Source: Thermaurantimonas sp046299575
GTDB taxonomy: Bacteria; Bacteroidota; Bacteroidia; Flavobacteriales; Schleiferiaceae
NCBI RefSeq assembly: GCF_046299575.1
Contig: NZ_JBKBHX010000012.1
Coordinates: forward strand, 1-6,126
Reading direction: 5' to 3'
Length of the DNA: 6,126 bases
The stretch's first letter is position 1; the number at the start of each line of letters is the position of its first letter. The position numbers and the translations under genes are program-made. Positions 1 to 4,645 of this stretch are shown here, piece by piece. The notes under the pieces were generated by a model. That model saw nothing but the letters and a program-made list of their open reading frames with translations, was not told the origin of the DNA and did not search any database.

Positions 1-1
1 C

Positions 2-85
2 TACAAGCCGGATTCAGATCTGCTTAATGGTCTTAAAGTGACTGTCGATTATTACAAGAAAGAGCTCCTGAAGGTCATTAATTAA
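2..85 (+). CDS. 3' end of a probable NAD-dependent sugar epimerase/dehydratase (SDR family), partial
   Basis: Only the last 27 codons and a TAA stop (83-85) are in the window; the gene begins upstream. The visible pattern is Y-K-P-D, then L-x-x-G-L-x-x-T-V-x-Y-Y-K-K. This resembles the extreme C-terminus of extended-SDR nucleotide-sugar epimerases, dehydratases and decarboxylases, where a Trp/Tyr-x-Pro segment precedes a final helix reading GL-x-x-T-v-x-y/w. Those enzymes act on UDP-, GDP- or dTDP-sugars in the cytoplasm, which fits the neighbours. The substrate cannot be told from so short a piece. The next gene starts 28 bp after the stop, so the two are probably co-transcribed. The family call is tentative. 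Confidence 0.45.
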   Translation, partial: YKPDSDLLNGLKVTVDYYKKELLKVIN

Positions 86-113
86 TTTTTTAAAAATTTT
101 AATACCCCTGCCA

Positions 114-692
114 ATGACTGAAAAATCCTACTATGCGCATCCCACCGCAGTAATAGATCACGATTGTGAAATTGGGGAAGGAACCAAAATCTGGCACTTT
201 TCGCACATCATGACCGGCTGTAAAATCGGTCGAAACTGCAATCTGGGTCAAAATGTGGTGGTAAGTCCTGAAGTCATCCTGGGCAACAACGTGAAAGTCC
301 AAAACAACGTCAGTATTTATACAGGGGTCACCTGCGATGATGATGTCTTTCTCGGACCGAGCATGGTTTTTACCAATGTCATCAACCCTCGGTCTGCTGT
401 CAACAGACGCGGACAATACCTCAAAACACACGTAGGCAGGGGCGCTACCATCGGAGCCAATGCCACCATCGTATGTGGCCATGACATAGGGCCTTATGCC
501 TTTATAGGCGCTGGATCCGTAGTGACCAAAGCCGTAAAGGCCTATGCGTTGGTCGTGGGCAATCCGGCCCGTCAGATTGGCTGGATGAGCGAATATGGCC
601 ATCGCCTGCACTTCGATGAGACCGGCCGCGCCCAGTGTCCGGAGAGTTTGGAAGTTTACATAATGATCAATGGTAACATTAAAAAAATTTAA
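114..692 (+). CDS. wbpD: UDP-2-acetamido-3-amino-2,3-dideoxy-glucuronate N-acetyltransferase-like hexapeptide transferase
   Basis: The 192-residue protein is a left-handed beta-helix acyltransferase. Imperfect hexapeptide repeats ([LIV]-G-x-x-x-x) run from about residue 19 (EIGEGTKIW) to about 140. Family landmarks are QNNVSIY (63-69), GPSMVFTNVINPR (81-93), GATIGANATIVCG (110-122) and VVGNPARQIGWMSE (147-160). This set matches WbpD/WlbB, which acetylate the 3-amino group of UDP-GlcNAc3NA with acetyl-CoA in the cytoplasm on the way to UDP-GlcNAc3NAcA/ManNAc3NAcA. The C-terminus, with CPES around residue 175, also fits. The start at ATG 114 places the conserved Y-x-H-P-T-A-V-I-D segment at the N-terminus. 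No Shine-Dalgarno is seen. The partner enzymes WbpA, B, E and I are not in this window, so the exact substrate, and whether the sugar is a uronate, is inferred from the family. Confidence 0.85.
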   Translation: MTEKSYYAHPTAVIDHDCEIGEGTKIWHFSHIMTGCKIGRNCNLGQNVVVSPEVILGNNVKVQNNVSIYTGVTCDDDVFLGPSMVFTNVINPRSAVNRRGQYLKTHVGRGATIGANATIVCGHDIGPYAFIGAGSVVTKAVKAYALVVGNPARQIGWMSEYGHRLHFDETGRAQCPESLEVYIMINGNIKKI

Positions 693-703
693 TCAAATAT
701 TTT

Positions 704-733
704 TTTGAAATTATTTCTTTAAATATAGAGTTG
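704..733 (+). promoter_or_regulatory. Possible Bacteroidota-type promoter upstream of fnlA
   Basis: The 62-bp gap between the acetyltransferase stop and the fnlA ATG is very A+T rich. It contains TTTG at 704-707, then 18 bp, then TAGAGTTG at 726-733. This approximates the Bacteroidota sigma-ABfr consensus (-33 TTTG, -7 TAnnTTTG) with one mismatch in the -7 box. If used, transcription would start near 740 and give a very short leader to the ATG at 755. In such A+T-rich sequence a match of this quality can arise by chance. Confidence 0.3.
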
Positions 734-754
734 CCTGCATAATTGTACGTTAAC

Positions 755-1801
755 ATGGTAATAAAAAAAGGTAGTAAATTGTTAATTACTGGAGGCACAG
801 GCTCTTTTGGCAACGCAGTGTTGAACCGTTTTATGGATGACGAACGGTTTGATGAGATTCGCATTTTCTCGCGCGACGAAAAAAAGCAGGATGATATGCG
901 AAAACGCCTCAATAACCCGAAAGTAAAATTTTACATAGGCGACGTACGAAACCAGAGTGCTGTGGATATGGTGGTAAAAGGTGTTGATTATATTTTCCAC
1001 GCTGCAGCCCTTAAACAGGTTCCTTCCTGTGAGTTCTTTCCCATTGAAGCAGTAAAAACCAACATCCTTGGAACGGACAATGTGCTGAGTGCCGCCGAAC
1101 GTTATCACGTCAAACGTGCAGTTGTGTTAAGCACCGACAAAGCGGCTTATCCCATCAACGCCATGGGTATGTCGAAAGCGCTGATGGAAAAGGTGATGAT
1201 TGCCCGCTCCAGAAACCTTGAGGATAACGGAACGGTGTTTTGTGGAACACGCTACGGAAACGTCATGGCCTCCCGTGGATCGGTGATACCCCTTTTTGTG
1301 GATCAGATTAAAACCGGAAAAGCCCTCACCATCACCGACCCGAATATGACCCGCTTTATGATGACCCTGGAGGACGCGGTCGATCTTGTGCTTTATGCTT
1401 TCGAACATGGGCAAAATGGAGATATTTTCGTACAGAAAGCCCCGGCAGCCACAGTGGAAACTTTGGCTAAAGCTTTACTTGAGCTCTATCAGGCTGACAA
1501 TCCGATACGCATCATCGGCACACGCCACGGCGAAAAACTTTATGAAACCCTTGTAAACCGCGAGGACATGGTCAAAGCTCATGATATGGGAGGTTACTAC
1601 CGCATACCGGCCGACACCCGAAATCTTAATTATGAACTATACTATAGCCAAGGCGTTGAGGATTTTTCAAAATATGATGAATACCACTCGCATAACACGA
1701 AACAACTTGATTTAGAAGAGATGAAGAGCCTACTGCTGAAACTGCCAATGATTCGTCGAGATATCCTCGGTGATATGGAAGCAATTCAATATCCGGAATG
1801 A
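755..1801 (+). CDS. fnlA: UDP-GlcNAc 4,6-dehydratase/epimerase (FnlA/CapE/WbjB), first step to UDP-L-FucNAc
   Basis: The 348-residue protein is an extended SDR close in length to E. coli FnlA and S. aureus CapE. It binds NAD(P) through GGTGSFG (13-19). The active-site segment STDKAAYPINAMGMSK (126-141) has Asp128, Lys129 and Lys141, with Met137 where other SDRs carry the catalytic Tyr; this Tyr-to-Met change is typical of the FnlA/CapE/WbjB branch. Conserved features further on include CGTRYGNVMASRGSVIPLF (163-181) and HGEKLYETL (258-266). The enzyme converts UDP-GlcNAc to a 4-keto-6-deoxy L-sugar by dehydration and epimerisation. ATG 755 is preferred to an upstream in-frame TTG (743), because the family starts a few residues before the LLITGGTG strand. 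The partner genes fnlB and fnlC lie downstream, so the pathway assignment is strong. Confidence 0.95.
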   Translation: MVIKKGSKLLITGGTGSFGNAVLNRFMDDERFDEIRIFSRDEKKQDDMRKRLNNPKVKFYIGDVRNQSAVDMVVKGVDYIFHAAALKQVPSCEFFPIEAVKTNILGTDNVLSAAERYHVKRAVVLSTDKAAYPINAMGMSKALMEKVMIARSRNLEDNGTVFCGTRYGNVMASRGSVIPLFVDQIKTGKALTITDPNMTRFMMTLEDAVDLVLYAFEHGQNGDIFVQKAPAATVETLAKALLELYQADNPIRIIGTRHGEKLYETLVNREDMVKAHDMGGYYRIPADTRNLNYELYYSQGVEDFSKYDEYHSHNTKQLDLEEMKSLLLKLPMIRRDILGDMEAIQYPE

Positions 1802-1940
1802 TTTTATACTACACAAAGTTTCTCAGATTTTAACTCTGAAAAACATAGTGAAGCCTCAATAATTCAGCAACATTTTAATAAAAAACCTCACAATAAACTG
1901 GTTAACACTGAACCCGACACTGAGAAAAAAACACACTGTG
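1802..1940 (+). repeat. Gene-free junction with degenerate aacactga-type repeats, running into the next start codon
   Basis: This A+T-rich spacer lies between fnlA and the cupin gene. A weak hairpin is possible (TCAGA 1823-1827 with TCTGA 1835-1839), too short to call a terminator. From about 1903 it carries loosely periodic motifs: aacactga (1904-1911), gacactgag (1916-1924) and acacactgtg (1931-1940). These resemble the perfect aacactgtga doublet inside fnlB. The last motif includes the GTG start codon of the following gene. No promoter match was recognised. Confidence 0.55.
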
Positions 1941-2384
1941 CAAATTATCAAAGGCAACATTCATAAAGATCAACGTGGGATTGTAAGATTCGTAAACGAT
2001 TTTCATTTTGAAAATGTAAAGCGCTTCTACGCCATCACCCACCCGGATACCGATACCATTCGTGCCTGGCAGGGACACAAACTGGAAACCAAATACTTCT
2101 TCGTCTCAAAAGGCAGCTTCATTATCAATTCTATAGCTATTGATAACTGGGAATCACCTTCTAAAGACCTCAAAATCAATGCCTATACCCTCATTGATAC
2201 CCAAAGCGAAATCCTCACCATCCCTCCAGGCCGCGTCAACGGCTTCAAAGCCCTCGAAGCAGACTCAACGTTGATAGTATTTTCTGATATGTTGTTGGAA
2301 GACTCAAAAATGGATGATATAAGGTTTCCTCTTGATTTATGGAAATTTGTTACACGGAGTAACTCAGAGTTAAACACAGTGTAA
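1938..2384 (+). CDS. RmlC-like cupin protein of the WxcM/sugar-epimerase type, exact reaction unknown
   Basis: The 148-residue protein belongs to the small RmlC-like cupins annotated as WxcM-like or sugar epimerase. Its N-terminus MQIIKGNIHKDQRG, then FVNDF (18-22), KRFY (28-31), the conserved RAWQGHK (42-48) and IPPGRVNGF (95-103) follow the family order. His47 corresponds to the conserved active-site region of RmlC/FdtA-like cupins, which epimerise or isomerise 4-keto-6-deoxy sugars. The start is GTG 1938; there is no in-frame ATG nearby upstream, and M-Q-I-I is the usual family N-terminus. The conserved part ends at about Trp135, and the last 13 residues (KFVTRSNSELNTV) are encoded by repeat DNA. 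Its position between fnlA and fnlB suggests it acts on, or assists with, the FnlA keto-sugar product; this is inference. Confidence 0.8.
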   Translation: MQIIKGNIHKDQRGIVRFVNDFHFENVKRFYAITHPDTDTIRAWQGHKLETKYFFVSKGSFIINSIAIDNWESPSKDLKINAYTLIDTQSEILTIPPGRVNGFKALEADSTLIVFSDMLLEDSKMDDIRFPLDLWKFVTRSNSELNTV

Positions 2385-2385
2385 C
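2350..2385. repeat. Junction repeat overlapping the 3' end of the cupin gene
   Basis: Three degenerate units lie in a row: ttacacggagt, aactcagagtt and aacacagtgtaac. Read on the - strand they become the aactctgag/actccgtg style of tandem motif also seen upstream of fnlB. They encode the last residues of the cupin protein and contain its TAA stop (2382-2384). The unit acacagtgtaac (2374-2385) has a near copy, ccacagtgttac, at 2784-2795 on the far side of the GxxExxY pseudogene, matching at 10 of 12 positions in direct orientation. Confidence 0.6.
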
Positions 2386-2401
2386 AATGCAATCAACAGA
2401 A

Positions 2402-2773
2402 ATGGAAACCAACCTACTTACAAACGAAATTTAGGATTAAGCCTACAAAGTCCACCCCATTCTTTGCTCGGGACTACTTGAATCAGCTTGTCACGCGTGT
2501 TTAGTTTATGAATTGCGAAAGAAAGGTTTCAAAGTTGAAAAAGAAAAACCACTGCTATTGATTTACGAAGAATTAAAACTGGATTGTAGTTGCCGGATCG
2601 ATATTTTAGTTGAAGATTGGGTTGTTATTGAACTTAAAACTGTGGAAGCATTTACGGATGTGCATACACCGCAAGTGCTTACTTATCTCCGTTTATCAGC
2701 TCATTACGTGGGTTTGTTGTTAAACTTCTACACTAAAAGCCTGAAAGATGGTATTAAAAGATTAGTTCTATAA
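2402..2773 (+). pseudogene. Degraded GxxExxY-family protein gene with two in-frame stops
   Basis: Read from ATG 2402 in one frame, the translation is METNLLTNEI, stop (TAG 2432), D, stop (TAA 2438), then AYKVHPILCSGLLESACHACLV and on to the end at 2773. This follows the GxxExxY family from its first residue to its last. TAG and TAA are each one base from Leu codons (TTG, TTA). The naming motif is damaged: GLLESAC (2471-2491) has Cys where Tyr is expected, and the usual Gly-Pro-Gly before LLE reads Cys-Ser-Gly. The distal part keeps the PD-(D/E)XK-like nuclease signature: Asp at 2600, then Glu-Leu-Lys (2630-2638), then a QVLTYLRL segment. An 86-residue reading frame starting at TTG 2513 is only the intact remainder. 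Functional GxxExxY proteins are poorly characterised. The gene interrupts the fnl module and is flanked by repeats. Confidence 0.85.
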
Positions 2774-2783
2774 ATAAAAAGTT

Positions 2784-2931
2784 CCACAGTGTTACAAGAA
2801 GGAAACACAGCGTCACACAGTACAAAAAGAAAATAACTCCTTGAAACTCAGTTCAAAACACCGTTTACGCCTTTGCCACAAAAACTCATACCTTGAAACT
2901 CTGTTCAAAACACCGCGAAACTCTGTGAAAC
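2784..2931. repeat. Repeat-filled junction upstream of fnlB, including a 25-bp near-identical pair
   Basis: The gap before fnlB is made largely of repeat units. It includes ccacagtgttac (2784-2795), acacagcgtcacacagt (2805-2821) and two 25-bp copies, 2839-2863 and 2891-2915, that differ at one base. Each copy contains a quasi-palindrome, ttgaaactcagttcaa or ttgaaactctgttcaa, with TTGAA/TTCAA arms. A third partial unit, gaaactctgtgaaac (2917-2931), ends 6 bp before the fnlB ATG. No Shine-Dalgarno is present. The copies could be minisatellite-like sequence or protein-binding sites; the sequence alone does not decide. Confidence 0.7.
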
Positions 2932-2937
2932 AAAAAG

Positions 2938-4092
2938 ATGATTAAAGTAGGAATCACCGGCCAACGTGGCTTCATAGGCACCCATCTATTTAACACCTTA
3001 GGGCTTTACAATGATAAATATGACCGCATTCCCTTTGAGGATGGTTATTTTAAGGATGAAGATAAACTCAGGAACTTTGTCTCATCCTGCGACGCCATCG
3101 TTCACCTGGCCGCTATGAACCGCCACAACGATCCCGAAGTCATCTATAACACCAACATCGGTCTGGTCAAACAACTCATCTCCGCCTGCGAAGCCACCAA
3201 ATCAACTCCACATATACTTTTTTCATCATCAACCCAGGAAGAACGCGACAACCTCTACGGCAAATCCAAGAAAGAAGGACGACTTCTTTTCGAACAATGG
3301 GCACTTAAAAACAACGCTTGCTTTACTGGACTCATTATTCCCAATGTCTTTGGTCCTTTCGGGCATCCTTATTACAACTCTGTTGTGGCTACTTTCTGTC
3401 ACCAGCTTACACATAACGAAACACCAAAAATCGAGGTGGATGGAGAACTGAAATTGATTTACGTAGGAGATTTGGTAAAAGAGATTATATCTGATATTCA
3501 GTTGCACAGCGTCGCTCAGAATCAACCACAGATTAACACTGTGAAACACTGTGAAACCAAACAGATACCTCATAGCTCAACCATCAAAGTCTCCGATTTA
3601 CTTTCCAAACTCACACAATACAGAAACGACTACTTCGAAAAGGGGGAAATACCCAACCTCAATACACCCTTCGACCGCAATCTCTGGAACACCTTTCTCT
3701 GCTATATCGACCATGAAAGCTTCTTTCCTTATCTACTAAAACTTAAAACCGACTACAGAGGCTCTTTCGTCGAAACTATTAAACTCAACAGTGGAGGACA
3801 AATAAGCTTTTCAACTACCATGTGTGGAGTTACTCGTGGCAACCATTTTCATACCCGAAAAGCTGAACGCTTCGCCGTCATCAAAGGCAAAGCCCGCATC
3901 CAACTGCGTCGCATTGGCACGAACAAAATCATGAACTTCGACCTCGACGGCAGCCAACCCGCTTTCGTGGACATGCCCATCTGGCACACACACAACATCA
4001 CCAATGTTGGGGAGGAAGAGCTTTACACTATTTTTTGGATCAACGAACATTATAATCCAGAGGATGCCGATACGTTTTTTGAGAAAGTTTAG
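2938..4092 (+). CDS. fnlB: Bifunctional SDR-cupin enzyme (FnlB/CapF/WbjC), C3 epimerase and C4 reductase in UDP-L-FucNAc synthesis
   Basis: The 384-residue protein has the two-domain plan of S. aureus CapF. An N-terminal SDR domain has the nucleotide loop GITGQRGFIG (5-14), HLAAMNRHN (56-64) and the catalytic pair Tyr107/Lys111 in LYGKSKKEGE-like context. A C-terminal cupin domain starts near residue 275, with GVTRGNHFHTRKAERF (297-312). His303, His305, Glu310 and a His in IWHTHN (350 or 352) are probable metal ligands. In characterised homologues the cupin epimerises C3 of the FnlA product and the SDR domain reduces C4 with NADPH, giving UDP-2-acetamido-2,6-dideoxy-L-talose. Residues about 190-212 look like an insertion before the conserved TIKVSDLL segment and coincide with repeat DNA; the protein is about 15 residues longer than CapF (about 369). 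ATG 2938 gives the usual M-I-K-V-G-I-T-G start. Confidence 0.94.
   Translation: MIKVGITGQRGFIGTHLFNTLGLYNDKYDRIPFEDGYFKDEDKLRNFVSSCDAIVHLAAMNRHNDPEVIYNTNIGLVKQLISACEATKSTPHILFSSSTQEERDNLYGKSKKEGRLLFEQWALKNNACFTGLIIPNVFGPFGHPYYNSVVATFCHQLTHNETPKIEVDGELKLIYVGDLVKEIISDIQLHSVAQNQPQINTVKHCETKQIPHSSTIKVSDLLSKLTQYRNDYFEKGEIPNLNTPFDRNLWNTFLCYIDHESFFPYLLKLKTDYRGSFVETIKLNSGGQISFSTTMCGVTRGNHFHTRKAERFAVIKGKARIQLRRIGTNKIMNFDLDGSQPAFVDMPIWHTHNITNVGEEELYTIFWINEHYNPEDADTFFEKV
3505..3558. repeat. Repeat units inside the fnlB coding region, in frame
   Basis: A perfect tandem pair of the 10-mer aacactgtga occupies 3535-3544 and 3545-3554, followed by aacc. Just upstream, cacagcgtc (3505-3513) is identical to 2806-2814 in the junction before fnlB. 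The stretch encodes part of residues 190-207, a polar, weakly structured segment (for example NTVKHCETK) between well-conserved SDR elements. The reading frame stays open, so the repeat appears tolerated as an insertion in a surface loop. Confidence 0.65.
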
Positions 4093-4098
4093 CACGGA

Positions 4099-4154
4099 GT
4101 GGAAAAGTGGAAAGGTGGAAAAGTGATAAAGTGGAAAAGTGGAGGCGTGGGTGT
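4099..4154 (+). repeat. Seven-unit 8-bp tandem repeat (gtggaaaa type) after fnlB
   Basis: The units in order are gtggaaaa, gtggaaag, gtggaaaa, gtgataaa, gtggaaaa, gtggaggc and gtgggtgt, with no phase shift. The tract starts 7 bp after the fnlB stop codon and fills about half of the 125-bp gap before the four-helix-bundle pseudogene. The rest of the gap (4155-4217) is A+T rich with no recognisable signal. Tracts of this type are familiar between genes in environmental Bacteroidota; that is a recollection rather than a search result. Confidence 0.8.
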
Positions 4155-4217
4155 AGAGATGATGGAGAAAACAATAAAGTAGTAAATTACTAATATACAA
4201 TAGGTTAAATAATCGCT

Positions 4218-4588
4218 ATGGAAAGGGATTTAAGTAGGGTAAGTAGTTTTAGGGATCTGGATGTCTGGAAAAAATCCATGGAACTTTCAGTGGATATCTA
4301 CAATATTACCCAATCTTTCCCCAGTACGGAATTATATGGATTAACGTCACAATTGCGCCGGGCTGCAGTATCCGTGGCGTCAAACATTGCCGAAGGATCA
4401 GGGCGTAGTTCTACAAAAGAAGTTCTTCAATTTCTGAATATTGCCAATGGCTCACTTGCCGAAATAGAAACACTATTGGACTAACCTATCGCCTTAATTA
4501 CATATAATCAATCGAAATACAGTCTAACATCAACCATATCAGAAGCATGATATTCGGACTCATCCGCTCTCTCCGCAAAAAACCATAA
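4218..4588 (+). pseudogene. Frameshifted four-helix-bundle protein gene (S23/intervening-sequence protein family)
   Basis: The first 88 residues match the family well: FRDLDVWKKSMEL (11-23), then the hallmark ELYGLTSQLRRAAVSVASNIAEG (38-60) and GSLAEIETLLD (78-88). The frame then hits TAA 4482. Intact members run to about 115-120 residues. The missing C-terminus is present one frame over: from 4481 the translation reads LTYRLNYI, a stop (TAA 4505), then SIEIQSNINHIRSMIFGLIRSLRKKP ending at TAA 4586. Both YRLNYI and RSMIFGLIRSLR are typical of the last helix. A lost base near 4478-4482 explains the shift, and the second stop is further decay. Relatives include proteins encoded in 23S rRNA intervening sequences and the DGR accessory protein Avd. 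Neither an rRNA nor a DGR is seen here, so no function is assigned. Confidence 0.85.
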
Positions 4589-4592
4589 TTCA

Positions 4593-4640
4593 CTCACCTC
4601 ACCAATCTACCACGCTACCACACTATAGCACCCTACCACC
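4593..4640 (-). repeat. Degenerate 8-bp repeats (ctaccac type) just upstream of fnlC
   Basis: Units such as ctaccacg (4607-4614), ctaccaca (4615-4622), ctatagca (4623-4630) and ccctaccacc (4631-4640) make an imperfect 8-bp array ending 5 bp before the fnlC ATG. On the - strand they read gtggtag-like, resembling the gtggaaaa tract on the other side of the pseudogene but in inverse orientation. The array occupies the position where ribosome-binding or leader sequence would be, and no Shine-Dalgarno is visible. Confidence 0.6.
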
Positions 4641-4645
4641 TTAGC

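Noticed and set aside
81..103. A+T-rich near-palindrome before the acetyltransferase gene
   Set aside because: The symmetry comes from A and T runs; it has no GC stem and no specific signal could be supported.
99..611. Long antisense reading frame under the acetyltransferase gene, and similar ones under fnlA, fnlB and fnlC
   Set aside because: The translations resemble no known family and lie opposite strongly conserved genes on the + strand; they are frame shadows.
743..754. Upstream in-frame TTG start for fnlA
   Set aside because: It would add only four residues (M-Y-V-N) before the ATG at 755, and the family begins close to the LLITGGTG strand.
1163..1177. Missing catalytic Tyr in FnlA (Met at residue 137)
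   Set aside because: This looks like loss of an SDR key residue, but Met at this position is characteristic of the active FnlA/CapE/WbjB branch.
1821..1840. Hairpin after fnlA as a terminator
   Set aside because: The stem is only about 5 bp (TCAGA/TCTGA), A+T rich and without a T tract.
2432..2440. Stop-codon recoding in the GxxExxY gene
   Set aside because: Intact genes in the window use TAA, TAG and TGA as ordinary stops, and the same gene also shows missense decay in its key motif, so a pseudogene is simpler.
4099..4154. Short-period array that might suggest a CRISPR
   Set aside because: Units are 8 bp and abut without spacers; this is a simple tandem repeat with no CRISPR-like repeat-spacer structure.
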